Shown: positions 1-6,946, counted from the stretch's first letter. The stretch: 10,120 bases of DNA from Collinsella aerofaciens (GCA_905213725.1 CAJMJM010000066.1:1-10120), one strand, 5' to 3'. The notes: generated from the letters alone by a model not told the origin. Numbers and translations are program-made.

Positions 1-1077
1 GTCGTCGTGGGCCTTGCTGCCAAAGGGGCTGTCCAGTTCTAAGTAGAACATAAACTCAAAGTCGCGACCGGGGATGGGGCGGCTCTCCAGCTTGATGAGG
101 TTGATGTTGAGCGCGTAGAAGCGCTCGAGTACGCGATAGAGCGCACCCGGCTCGTTGGCTGTGGTGACCATGCGCGAGGTACGGTTGGCACCGGGATAGA
201 CGCGCGGCTCGCGGCTGATGACGACAAAGCGCGTGTAGTTGTTGTCCGAGTCCTGGATGTTGGGCTCCAGCACCTCGAGGCCATACAGCGTGGCACAGCT
301 GCGCGAGGCGATGGCGGCGACGTCGGTGCGCTCGGAGTTGGCGACCATCTCGGCCGACATGGCCGTGTTTGGGTACTTGGTGGCGTGCAGGTCGTGGGAC
401 TCGATAAAGCCGGCACACTGGGCAATAGCTTGGCCGTGGCTGTAGACCTCGCGTATGTCCGCGAGCTTGGTGCCGGGCTTGACGAGCAAGTTGTGGTCGA
501 TCTTGAGGCGAAGCGAGCGCACGATGTGGAAGTCGAACTGGGCGAGCAGGTCGTAGACGGCGTTGACCGAGCCGGCGGTGGAGTTTTCGATGGGCAGCAC
601 GCCAAACTCGCAGAAGCCGTCGCGTACGGCGCGCATGACGCCCTCGAAGGTCTCAAAGAACGCAATATCCGGCACGTCGAAGAGCTTGCACGCGGCGATC
701 TGGCTGTAGGCGCCTTCGACGCCCTGGCAGGCGACGGTGGCCGTCTGGGGGAAGGGCATGTCAAACGCTGCGGCCGTGGCATGGGCCTTTTGCGACACCG
801 TGATGCCCTTGAGCTCGTTGATGTAGCGCTGCTGCTCGGCCTTGCTCATGCTCATGAGGAGACGAAACAGGGCGATGGTCTGTGCCTCGTAGCGCTCGGG
901 CGCGCGGCTGGCGAGGTTGTTGAGCTTGGAGCGCTCGCGGGCGGGGTCGAAGACGGCCTTGCCCATCTCGATTTTTGACTTGGCGACCTCGGTGGCAATG
1001 TCCATGCGCTCGATAAAGCTGTTGAGGAGCGTGGTGTCGATGCCATCGATGGCCTGGCGGATGTCAGCAAGGTCCAT
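1..1077 (-). CDS. pheA: Bifunctional chorismate mutase / prephenate dehydratase (P-protein), 3' end outside window
   Basis: Cytosolic enzyme that converts chorismate to prephenate and then to phenylpyruvate, the committed route to phenylalanine. 359 codons are open to the window edge with no stop; family members usually have 360-390 residues, so little is missing. Residues 1-90 are an AroQ chorismate mutase with all catalytic positions of the E. coli enzyme present: R7, R24, K35, D44, R47, E48, S78 and Q82. Residues about 113-288 are prephenate dehydratase, with PIENSTAGSV (162-171) and the catalytic TRF triad (282-284). The usual SHPQ appears as SHGQ (213-216). Residues about 300-349 are a Phe-binding ACT domain with GALY (311-314) and ESRP (331-334), so Phe feedback inhibition is expected. 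The ATG at 1077 follows an AAAGGGG ribosome site 5 nt upstream. It is the last operon gene in view and is separated from aroC by the inverted-repeat element. Confidence 0.95.
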   Translation of the reverse strand, partial: MDLADIRQAIDGIDTTLLNSFIERMDIATEVAKSKIEMGKAVFDPARERSKLNNLASRAPERYEAQTIALFRLLMSMSKAEQQRYINELKGITVSQKAHATAAAFDMPFPQTATVACQGVEGAYSQIAACKLFDVPDIAFFETFEGVMRAVRDGFCEFGVLPIENSTAGSVNAVYDLLAQFDFHIVRSLRLKIDHNLLVKPGTKLADIREVYSHGQAIAQCAGFIESHDLHATKYPNTAMSAEMVANSERTDVAAIASRSCATLYGLEVLEPNIQDSDNNYTRFVVISREPRVYPGANRTSRMVTTANEPGALYRVLERFYALNINLIKLESRPIPGRDFEFMFYLELDSPFGSKAHDD

Positions 1078-1105
1078 AGGGACCCCTTTCGTGAATGGTT
1101 GCCTG

Positions 1106-1232
1106 GGGTAGTTAATTTGGGACGGGGCTTTTTTAGCTACCCTTTGACTGTCGGCGAATCGATGGGTGCCAGGGCAAATATCAACTGGCATATGGGGGTA
1201 GCTAAAATAGCCCCGTCCCAAATTAACTACCC
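1106..1232. repeat. Nested inverted-repeat element (MITE/REP-like) between aroC and pheA
   Basis: Two 37-nt arms, 1106-1142 and 1196-1232, are inverted copies of each other with a single mismatch. Each arm is itself an imperfect palindrome, starting GGGTAG(T/C)TAA and ending with the complement, so the short terminal motif occurs four times. The 53-nt spacer contains a smaller hairpin, TGCCAG (1167-1172) with CTGGCA (1185-1190) and a 12-nt loop. No reading frame of note lies inside, and I see no clear target-site duplication. Removing the element would leave a 42-nt aroC-pheA gap, like the other operon gaps, which fits an insertion. No U-run follows the hairpin on the minus-strand transcript, so it is not a standard intrinsic terminator. 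Class and mobility are inferred; the arms recall repeats I associate with Collinsella genomes, unverified. Confidence 0.85.
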
Positions 1233-1246
1233 TTGGGGTGGGTGGA

Positions 1247-2344
1247 CTAAAGCTGGGCGGCGTCCTCTAGGAGGGCGTCCCAAATCGCGAGGGCGGCGGC
1301 TGCTTCGGCTACAGGGACGGCGCGCGGGACGATGCAGGGATCGTGGCGACCGTGGACCGAGAGTTCGACATTTTCCATGGCGTCCATGTCTACGGTCTGC
1401 TGCTCGCGGCCAATGGAGGGCGTCGGCTTTACGGCCATGCGCCACATGACGGGCGCGCCGGTGGAGATGCCGCCCAGGATGCCGCCGGCGTTATTGGACT
1501 CGACCTCGATCTCGCCGGTCTCGGCATCGATGCGATACGGATCGTTGTTCTCGCTGCCGCGCATGGCGGCCACGGCAAAGCCCATGCCAAACTCCACGCC
1601 CTTTACGGCGGGAATGCCAAAGGCGATTTGCGCGATGCGGTTCTCGATGCCGTCGAACATGGGGTCGCCGATGCCCGCGGGAAGCCCGTAAATGCCGCAC
1701 TCCACGATGCCGCCGATGCTGTCGAGCTCGTCGCGCGCGGCAAGAATCTCCTCGCGCATGCGGCCGGCTGCGGCGGCGTCAATGCACGGCAGATCGTTCG
1801 TAAGGATTGCCTTGCGGTCGGCCTCGCGATAGACCATATCGTCCATCGGCAGGTCGGAGATGCCGCCGATCTGCGCGACGTGCGCCATGACCTGAATGCC
1901 GCGGGCCTCAAGTGCCTGCAGCGCAATGCCGCCGGCGATGCATAAGGGGGCCGTTAGGCGGCCGGAAAAATGCCCGCCACCAGCGACATCGTGCATGTTG
2001 TGATACTTCACGCGCGCAGGGAAGTCCGCATGTCCGGGACGGGGCTTGCGGCGCAGCTCGGTGTAATCATTGGAGCGCGTGTTGGTGTTCTCGATAATCG
2101 CGGCGATGGGCGCGCCGGTGGTATGTCCATCGATCACACCGGCGATGATATGCGCGGCGTCGGCCTCGCGGCGGTTGGTTGCGGCCTCGGCGCGGCCGGG
2201 GGCGCGACGGTCGAGGAAGGCCTGCAGCTTCTCCTGGTCCACGGCGATGCCCGCCGGGATGCCATCGAGCGAGCAGCCGATAGCGGGGGAGTGCGATTGG
2301 CCGAAGATGCTTAAGTGCAAGACGTTGCCAAAGGTCGAGGACAT
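1247..2344 (-). CDS. aroC: Chorismate synthase
   Basis: Catalyses loss of phosphate from EPSP to give chorismate, using reduced FMN as a cofactor; last step of the shikimate pathway. The 365 residues are normal length. The first signature reads FGQSHSPAIG (14-23) where most enzymes have GESHG, keeping the conserved His at 18. RRAPGR (46-51), PGHAD (103-107, second catalytic His at 105), GGGHFSGRLTAPL (122-134, replacing the usual GGGRSSARET), SNNAGGILGGISTG and the C-terminal RHDPC motif follow in family order. The HFSGRLTAPL form is one I associate with clostridial AroC. The ATG at 2344 is preceded by GGAGGA embedded in the last codons of aroA, whose TAG ends 1 nt before, implying coupled translation. 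Ends with TAG. Function confident; whether the altered motifs change flavin handling is unknown. Confidence 0.97.
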   Translation of the reverse strand: MSSTFGNVLHLSIFGQSHSPAIGCSLDGIPAGIAVDQEKLQAFLDRRAPGRAEAATNRREADAAHIIAGVIDGHTTGAPIAAIIENTNTRSNDYTELRRKPRPGHADFPARVKYHNMHDVAGGGHFSGRLTAPLCIAGGIALQALEARGIQVMAHVAQIGGISDLPMDDMVYREADRKAILTNDLPCIDAAAAGRMREEILAARDELDSIGGIVECGIYGLPAGIGDPMFDGIENRIAQIAFGIPAVKGVEFGMGFAVAAMRGSENNDPYRIDAETGEIEVESNNAGGILGGISTGAPVMWRMAVKPTPSIGREQQTVDMDAMENVELSVHGRHDPCIVPRAVPVAEAAAALAIWDALLEDAAQL

Positions 2345-2345
2345 G

Positions 2346-3665
2346 CTATTCCTCCTCGAGTGTGACCTTGCCGCCCAGCAGGCGGTAGTGGTCGAAAAAA
2401 TCGGGATAGGACTTGTTGACGGCCTCGGCGCCGTGGATCACAACCTCGCCGGTGGCACGGCTCGCGGCGATGGCGGCCATCATGGCGATGCGGTGGTCGT
2501 TGTGCGAATCGACCTCGCCGCCGGTAAAGGCATCGACGCCCTTGATGATGAGGTCGTCGCCGGCAATACGCACCTGCGCGCCCAGCGCGGTGAGCTCGCG
2601 GGTGGTGGTGGCCAGGCGGTCGGATTCCTTGATACGCAGGCGGGCGCAATCGCGGATAAAGGTGCGGCCCTGTGCCAGCGAGGCCACGGCCGAGATAACG
2701 GGCACCAGGTCGGGAATGTCGTGGGCGCTCATCTCAAAGCCGGCGAGCTTGTCGGACTGCACGGTGGCGGCGTTGGTGGAGCGCACGATGCGGGCGCCAA
2801 AGCGCGAAAGCGCGGCAAGCACGTTGCGGTCGCCCTGTGCGGAGCTCAGGGACACGCCCTCGACGGTGATGGGGTCGGTGCCGATAGCGCCGGCACACAG
2901 CCAAAAGGCAGCGTTGGACCAGTCGCCCTCGACGGCCACGCTGCCGGGCGTGCGGTACGAGCCGCTGCTCACGCGGAAGTTCGTGACCTCGGGCTGGCCG
3001 TCCTTGGCCGGAATGCGCTCGACGTTGACCTCAACGCCAAAGGCCTTCATGGCCTGGATCGTTAGGTTGATGTAGGGGCGGCTCTCAATGAGGCCAGTCA
3101 CCTGCACACAGGAGGGCTGGGCGAGCAACGGGGCTGCCAGCAGCAGGCCGGAGATATACTGCGAGCTTACGTTGCCCGGCAGCACAAAGGTGCCCGGGCG
3201 CATGCGTCCGCTTGTCTTGAGCGGAAAACCGCCCAGACCCTGTAGGTCGCAGCCGGCGGCAATGATCTCGTCCGAGAGCGGGGACAGCGGGCGTGCGCCT
3301 AGGCGGCCCTGTCCCACAAAGGTTGCCTCTGCCCCCAGCGCGCAGGCGACGGGCAGCATAAAGCGGAGCGTGGAGCCGCTCTCGCCGCAGTCGAGCGTGC
3401 CGCCGGCAAGGGCCTTGAGCAGGCCGAACTCAATGCTCTTCATGGTGGGGTGGACCTGGAAGCCGTCCTCGACGGTCTCGATGCGGGCGCCGAGCGCCGT
3501 GAGGCAGCGGACCGTGGCCTCAATATCGGCGCAGGTGGTGTTGCAGGTCACATGCGTCTCTCCGTTGGCAAGGGCAGCGCAGATGATGAGACGGTGCGCC
3601 ATCGACTTGGACGCGATGGCGGGAACGGTGCCCTTAAGCGGGGACGGGGTGATGCGGGCTAGCAT
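2346..3665 (-). CDS. aroA: 3-phosphoshikimate 1-carboxyvinyltransferase (EPSP synthase)
   Basis: Transfers the enolpyruvyl group of PEP to shikimate-3-phosphate, giving EPSP. 439 residues, normal for the family. Visible motifs are SKSMAHR (19-25, substrate-binding Lys 20), CGESGSTLRF (93-102, PEP/glyphosate loop), GRLGARPL (120-127), SSQ (167-169), GDWSNAAFW (247-255), DIPD (316-319, equivalent of E. coli catalytic Asp313) and RIKESDR (344-350, equivalent of Glu341), then a conserved NDHR. The start overlaps the aroB stop by 7 nt (ATGCTAG), with GGGAG about 10 nt upstream, so it is probably translated by coupling. Ends TAG, 1 nt before aroC. The PEP loop differs from E. coli at the positions equivalent to Thr97 (Ser98) and Pro101 (Phe102), which are known to influence glyphosate response. 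Confidence 0.97.
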   Translation of the reverse strand: MLARITPSPLKGTVPAIASKSMAHRLIICAALANGETHVTCNTTCADIEATVRCLTALGARIETVEDGFQVHPTMKSIEFGLLKALAGGTLDCGESGSTLRFMLPVACALGAEATFVGQGRLGARPLSPLSDEIIAAGCDLQGLGGFPLKTSGRMRPGTFVLPGNVSSQYISGLLLAAPLLAQPSCVQVTGLIESRPYINLTIQAMKAFGVEVNVERIPAKDGQPEVTNFRVSSGSYRTPGSVAVEGDWSNAAFWLCAGAIGTDPITVEGVSLSSAQGDRNVLAALSRFGARIVRSTNAATVQSDKLAGFEMSAHDIPDLVPVISAVASLAQGRTFIRDCARLRIKESDRLATTTRELTALGAQVRIAGDDLIIKGVDAFTGGEVDSHNDHRIAMMAAIAASRATGEVVIHGAEAVNKSYPDFFDHYRLLGGKVTLEEE

Positions 3666-4765
3666 GCGGATGCGTCTCCCTTCTGGCCGAGGCCCTCGGC
3701 AATGAGTTCGTGGAAAGTGGAAAGCGGCGTGCGGTCGATGCTGCAGCGGCCAATGCCGTGCGGAATCACCAGGTCGATGGTGTCGCCCGCGCGCTTCTTG
3801 TCGTGGAGCGCCTCGGCAAAGACGGCATCGGCATTGAGGTCGCAGCGGGTCTTGAGGCCGTGGCGGGCGCAGAGCTCCTCAATACGGCCGGGCAGTGCAG
3901 CATCGCAAACGCCGTGCAGGGCCGCGGCGCGCGTGATGATGCCCATGCCGATCGACACGCAGTTGCCGTGTCCGAGCTCAAAGTGCTCGCAGGCCTCGAC
4001 GGCGTGTCCGGCGCTGTGTCCAAAGTTGAGCAGCTTGCGCTGGTTGGTTTCGTGCTCGTCGGCGACGACCACGGCGCGCTTGATGTCGATGTTGCGGGCG
4101 ATGATGAGTGCTACGCGGGCCACATCGCGGTTGAGCAGCTCCAGCGTGAGCGGGGTCTTCTCCAGCTCGGAGAAAAGCTCCGGGTCGGCGATCACGGCGT
4201 GCTTGACGACCTCGCCGCAGCCGTCGGCGAACTGCTCGGGCGTGAGGGTGGCCAGGCACCCCACGTCGGCGATAACCACGCTCGGCTGCCAAAAGGCGCC
4301 GGCCAAGTTCTTGCCGGCAGCCAGGTCGATGGCGGTCTTGCCGCCCACCGACGAATCCACCATGGCGAGCAGGCTCGTCGGGATCTGCACAAACTTGCAG
4401 CCGCGCATGTAGGTCGCGGCCACAAAGCCCGCCACATCGCCCACGACGCCGCCCCCGAGTGCCACGATCACGTCGGAGCGCGAAAGCTCGTGCTCGGCCA
4501 CAAACTCCAAAATGGCAACATAGGTTTCGGCGCGCTTATGGGCCTCGCCGGCCTCGAAGGTGCAGATGCTCACCTCGTAGCCTGATGCCTCCAGGCTCTG
4601 CTTAACGGGCATCTGGTAGAGCGGGCCTACGTTGGTGTCCGTCACGATGACGGCCTTGGTGCCGCCGGCAGTGGCGCGCACGAGCGGTCCCGCCTGCTCC
4701 AGCAAAAACGTGCCAACATGCACCTGGTGGGGGCGTGCGGTGTCGATATCGATGGTAATCGCCAT
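3659..4765 (-). CDS. aroB: 3-dehydroquinate synthase
   Basis: Cyclises DAHP to 3-dehydroquinate, using NAD+ and a divalent metal; second step of the shikimate pathway. 368 residues, normal length and single-domain, not fused to shikimate kinase as in some bacteria. The NAD-binding loop GGGVVGD is at 104-110, the substrate segment PTSLLAMVDSSVGGKT is at 129-144, and the GEVVKH motif at 184-189 supplies metal ligand Glu185. NFGHSAGH (247-254) and LGHGN (264-268) supply His250 and His266, the other two expected metal ligands. The usual GHT is GHS here. The ATG at 4765 has an AAAGGA ribosome site 9 nt upstream. The gap to tyrA is 36 nt, and the 3' end overlaps the aroA start by 7 nt. Ends TAG. 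Confidence 0.97.
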   Translation of the reverse strand: MAITIDIDTARPHQVHVGTFLLEQAGPLVRATAGGTKAVIVTDTNVGPLYQMPVKQSLEASGYEVSICTFEAGEAHKRAETYVAILEFVAEHELSRSDVIVALGGGVVGDVAGFVAATYMRGCKFVQIPTSLLAMVDSSVGGKTAIDLAAGKNLAGAFWQPSVVIADVGCLATLTPEQFADGCGEVVKHAVIADPELFSELEKTPLTLELLNRDVARVALIIARNIDIKRAVVVADEHETNQRKLLNFGHSAGHAVEACEHFELGHGNCVSIGMGIITRAAALHGVCDAALPGRIEELCARHGLKTRCDLNADAVFAEALHDKKRAGDTIDLVIPHGIGRCSIDRTPLSTFHELIAEGLGQKGDASAC

Positions 4766-4801
4766 AAGCTTCGGTCCTTTCGACCTGGCGTGATAGGTGG
4801 T

Positions 4802-5716
4802 CTAGTGGGAGGCCTCGTCGTCGAGTGCGCGCTTAATGCGGTCGCCCTCGGCAAGGAGATTCTCCAGATAGCGCTGGTCGCGGTTCTTGAGCGCACGGCT
4901 GTAGGCGCCAAGCGACTCGATCAGATGGTCGATCTCGAAGGCGAGCGCGTCGGCGTCGTCGATCATGAGCTCGGACCACATTTGCGGGTTGAGGTGCGCC
5001 ACGCGGGTGAGATCGCGGTAGCTACCGGCCGAAAAGCCGTGGTGGACCTGGGCGGTGGGGCTTTTGACGTAGGCGTTGGATACCACGTGCGCAAGCTGGC
5101 TCGTGAAGGCGATGACGCGGTCGTGCTCGGCGGCGCTGGTCACGCTGAACTTGCCAAAGCCCAAGGGGCGCACCATCTCGCGCACCTGGCCCAAAAGCTC
5201 CAGCTTGAGCGCATCGTCTACCGCGGGCGGTACGAGCACCAGCGGGGCGCCCTGGAACAGGTCGGCACGAGAGTTAGCGTAGCCCGAGAACTGGGTGCCC
5301 GCCATGGGGTGCGCGCCCACAAAGTAAAAGCCGTGCTCGCGGGCAAGCTCAAAGGCACGTTCGCACACGATGCCCTTGACGCCCACCGTGTCGATCACCA
5401 CGGGGCCCATGATGGCGTCGGTGTCGGTGGCGTCGGCGAGCGCCTTGGCGTGCGTCTCGAGCCACTCGATGCATGCCTCGGGGTAGCAAGCCAGGACGAT
5501 GATGTCGCATTCGCCGAGTGTCTTGTCGTTGAGCTCTCCGGCGACAGTGCCCATGCTGGCGGCCGTCATGACATCGTCATCGGGGTCCCAGGCCAGCACG
5601 CGGACGCCCGCCTGTGCATAGCCGCGGGCAAAGCTACCGCCGATGAGGCCAAGGCCGACGATGCCGGCGCACTTGGGGCCGCCCTGGTTAACGCGCGCGT
5701 TTCTCACCGTACCCAT
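4802..5716 (-). CDS. tyrA: Prephenate dehydrogenase
   Basis: Oxidatively decarboxylates prephenate to 4-hydroxyphenylpyruvate, the tyrosine branch. 304 residues. The Rossmann motif GLGLIGGS is at 21-28, with Asp44 at the end of the second strand, which favours NAD+ over NADP+. GAHPMAG (134-140) contains the conserved catalytic His136, and the helical dimer domain carries EHD (197-199) and SQLAHV (206-211). The substrate-loop segment, often G-S-V-K, reads V-G-V-K (111-114), so the Ser described in Aquifex TyrA is Gly112. The protein ends just after the dehydrogenase domain and has no C-terminal ACT domain, so Tyr control probably acts elsewhere, for example at aroF. The ATG at 5716 has GGAG 6 nt upstream, inside the end of aroF. 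Ends TAG. Confidence 0.95.
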   Translation of the reverse strand: MGTVRNARVNQGGPKCAGIVGLGLIGGSFARGYAQAGVRVLAWDPDDDVMTAASMGTVAGELNDKTLGECDIIVLACYPEACIEWLETHAKALADATDTDAIMGPVVIDTVGVKGIVCERAFELAREHGFYFVGAHPMAGTQFSGYANSRADLFQGAPLVLVPPAVDDALKLELLGQVREMVRPLGFGKFSVTSAAEHDRVIAFTSQLAHVVSNAYVKSPTAQVHHGFSAGSYRDLTRVAHLNPQMWSELMIDDADALAFEIDHLIESLGAYSRALKNRDQRYLENLLAEGDRIKRALDDEASH

Positions 5717-5719
5717 GGG

Positions 5720-6742
5720 CTACTCCATGGTCTCTTGGCAGACAACCTCGCGGATGGCTCGGATGCGGCGCAAGGTGTCGTCGAACTGATCGGGGGAGAG
5801 GGCCTGGGCGCCGTCGGCCCAGGCGCGGCTCGGCTCGGCGTGGACCTCGATCTCCAGGCCGTTGGCACCGCAGGCGGTCGCGGCGAGCGCCATGGGCTCG
5901 ACGTAGCGGGTGTAGCCGGTGGCGTGGCTGGGGTCGGCGACGACGGGCAGGTGCGACAGGTGGTGCAGCACCGGCACGGCGTTAAGGTCGAAGGTGTTGC
6001 GGGTGCGGGTCTCGAAGGTGCGGATACCGCGCTCGCACAGGATGACGCTGTCGTTGCCCTCGCTCATGATGTACTCGGCTGCCATAAGCAGCTCGTCGAT
6101 CGTGCCGGACATGCCGCGCTTGAGCAGAATCGGGGTCTGGGTCTTGCCGACCTCCTTGAGCAGGGGGAAGTTCTGGGCGTTGCGGGCGCCGATCTGCATG
6201 ACGTCAATCTTCTTGTCAAGGAAGACCTGCACGTCGCGCGGGTCCATGATCTCGGTGACGATCGGCATGTCGAGCTCGGCAGACGCCTCGCTCAGCTGGT
6301 CGAGGCCGGCGGGGCCCATGCCCTGGTAGGCGTAGGGGGAGGTGCGGGGCTTGTAGGCACCGCCGCGCAGCATCGTGGCACCGGCGGCCTTTACGCGGCG
6401 TGCGATGCGAATGAGGTTCTCGCCCTCGACGGAGCAGGGGCCGGCGATGACTTGGAACTGGTCGCCGCCGATCTTGACGCCGTGGCCGCAGTCGATGACG
6501 GAGTCCTCGGGGTGGAACTTGCGGTTGGCGCGCTTGAACGGCTCCGAGACGCGCTGCACGCGCTCGACGACATCCATGGACTCGAGCAGGAACGGGTCGA
6601 TCTTGGTCGTATCGCCCACCAGGCCGATGATCGTCTCGTTCTCGCCGCGCGAGACGTCGGTCTTCAGGCCTTTTTTCTCAATCCAGCTGACGATATGGCC
6701 GACGGCCTCGTCGCTGGCGCTCTGCTTTAAAATTGCAATCAT
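5720..6742 (-). CDS. aroF: 3-deoxy-7-phosphoheptulonate (DAHP) synthase, type I-beta with N-terminal regulatory domain
   Basis: Condenses PEP and erythrose-4-phosphate to DAHP, the entry step to aromatic biosynthesis. 340 residues from the ATG at 6742, chosen because AGAGG lies 6 nt upstream and the protein then begins MIAILKQSAS, the usual start of this family. Residues 1-65 form the ferredoxin-like domain that in Thermotoga DAHP synthase mediates Phe/Tyr inhibition. The barrel carries IAGPCSVE (99-106, metal ligand Cys103), LRGGAYKPRTSP, QIGARNAQN, LLKRGMSG, ADPSHATG (metal His) and GLEIEVH (metal Glu), then a conserved DGAQ. It is the first gene of the operon, with 3 nt to tyrA. An upstream terminator hairpin and leader ORF suggest transcriptional attenuation as well as allosteric control. 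Ends TAG. Confidence 0.97.
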   Translation of the reverse strand: MIAILKQSASDEAVGHIVSWIEKKGLKTDVSRGENETIIGLVGDTTKIDPFLLESMDVVERVQRVSEPFKRANRKFHPEDSVIDCGHGVKIGGDQFQVIAGPCSVEGENLIRIARRVKAAGATMLRGGAYKPRTSPYAYQGMGPAGLDQLSEASAELDMPIVTEIMDPRDVQVFLDKKIDVMQIGARNAQNFPLLKEVGKTQTPILLKRGMSGTIDELLMAAEYIMSEGNDSVILCERGIRTFETRTRNTFDLNAVPVLHHLSHLPVVADPSHATGYTRYVEPMALAATACGANGLEIEVHAEPSRAWADGAQALSPDQFDDTLRRIRAIREVVCQETME

Positions 6743-6752
6743 GGTGTGCCTC

Positions 6753-6815
6753 TCACCTCGATGGATAACTTTTGCAAAAACGGCCCGCATCGCGAGCCGT
6801 GTATATATGGTGCAT
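6753..6815 (-). CDS. Putative 20-residue leader peptide upstream of aroF
   Basis: ATG at 6815, TGA at 6755-6753. It encodes a 20-residue peptide starting MHHIYTARD and containing Tyr at codons 5 and 17 and Phe at codon 13. The ORF covers the whole terminator hairpin, and its TGA runs directly into the aroF ribosome site (TGAGAGG), an arrangement typical of leader peptides coupled to a structural gene. There is no Shine-Dalgarno, but a TATAAA box ends 5 nt before the ATG, so the mRNA would start at or near the ATG and be leaderless, a common format in Actinobacteria. ORFs this short also arise by chance, and three aromatic codons in twenty is only mild enrichment; treat as a hypothesis. Confidence 0.4.
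   Translation of the reverse strand: MHHIYTARDAGRFCKSYPSR
6776..6800 (-). terminator. Intrinsic terminator-like hairpin (attenuator) in the aroF leader
   Basis: On the minus strand, ACGGCTCGC pairs with GCGGGCCGT across a 3-nt GAT loop, forming 9 bp with one G-U pair, followed at once by a T5 run (6780-6776). On the plus strand the G-U becomes C-A and no T-run follows, so the signal works only toward aroF. No minus-strand gene lies upstream that would need terminating, and only about 33 nt remain between the hairpin and the aroF start. It therefore most likely acts as an attenuator of the aro operon. The antitermination trigger is not visible; ribosome occupancy of the leader ORF is one possibility. 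Confidence 0.65.
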
Positions 6816-6820
6816 GAGAG

Positions 6821-6853
6821 TTTATACTATCTGACTCGCTTTTGCCTTCTAAA
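6821..6853 (-). promoter_or_regulatory. Candidate promoter of the aro operon
   Basis: Overlapping -10-like boxes TATAAA (6826-6821) and TAGTAT (6829-6824) lie on the minus strand. TTTAGA (6853-6848) is a weak -35 match 18 nt before TAGTAT. A start about 6 nt past TATAAA would fall on or beside the ATG at 6815. No better -10/-35 pair is seen between here and the tRNA promoter. The poor -35 suggests either a weak promoter or activator dependence. Confidence 0.4.
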
Positions 6854-6905
6854 GTCGGCCGTTGCGCCGCGTCTTCCTCGGAATTGCAAAGCTTTTTCTT
6901 TTATT

Positions 6906-6935
6906 TTGATAGCCCGTGGTGCACTTGGGTATAAT
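6906..6935 (+). promoter_or_regulatory. Promoter of tRNA-Arg(CCG)
   Basis: The -35 box TTGATA (6906-6911), an 18-nt spacer and a consensus -10 box TATAAT (6930-6935) lie 11 nt before the mature tRNA 5' end. This predicts a very short 5' leader for RNase P to remove. It is the strongest sigma-70-type promoter in the window and points away from the aro operon. Confidence 0.8.
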
Positions 6936-6946
6936 GCCAAACGTTG

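Noticed and set aside
39..782. 247-codon Ser/Pro/Arg-rich frame on the minus strand
   Set aside because: It is a shifted frame of pheA, whose own frame stays open across 1-1077 with catalytic motifs in all three domains.
1106..1232. Inverted-repeat element as an intrinsic terminator between aroC and pheA
   Set aside because: The loop is 53 nt and no U-run follows the stem in the minus-strand transcript, so it does not fit the intrinsic terminator model.
4718..6730. 670-codon open frame on the plus strand, antisense to tyrA and aroF
   Set aside because: The opposite strand encodes two complete enzymes with all family motifs. The antisense frame is low-complexity (rich in Gly, Ala, Val, Asp, His), a GC-skew shadow with no recognisable domain or suitable ribosome site.
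5720..6790. Longer aroF reading frame starting at 6790
   Set aside because: That ATG lies inside the terminator hairpin without a ribosome site, and the extra 16 residues do not match the DAHP synthase family start. ATG 6742 has AGAGG at the correct spacing.
6733..6889. Three TTGCAA palindromes (6733-6738, 6772-6777, 6884-6889) as possible operators
   Set aside because: Spacing is irregular, one lies in the aroF coding sequence and one in the terminator T-run/A-run. A 6-nt AT-rich palindrome is too short to support a regulator.
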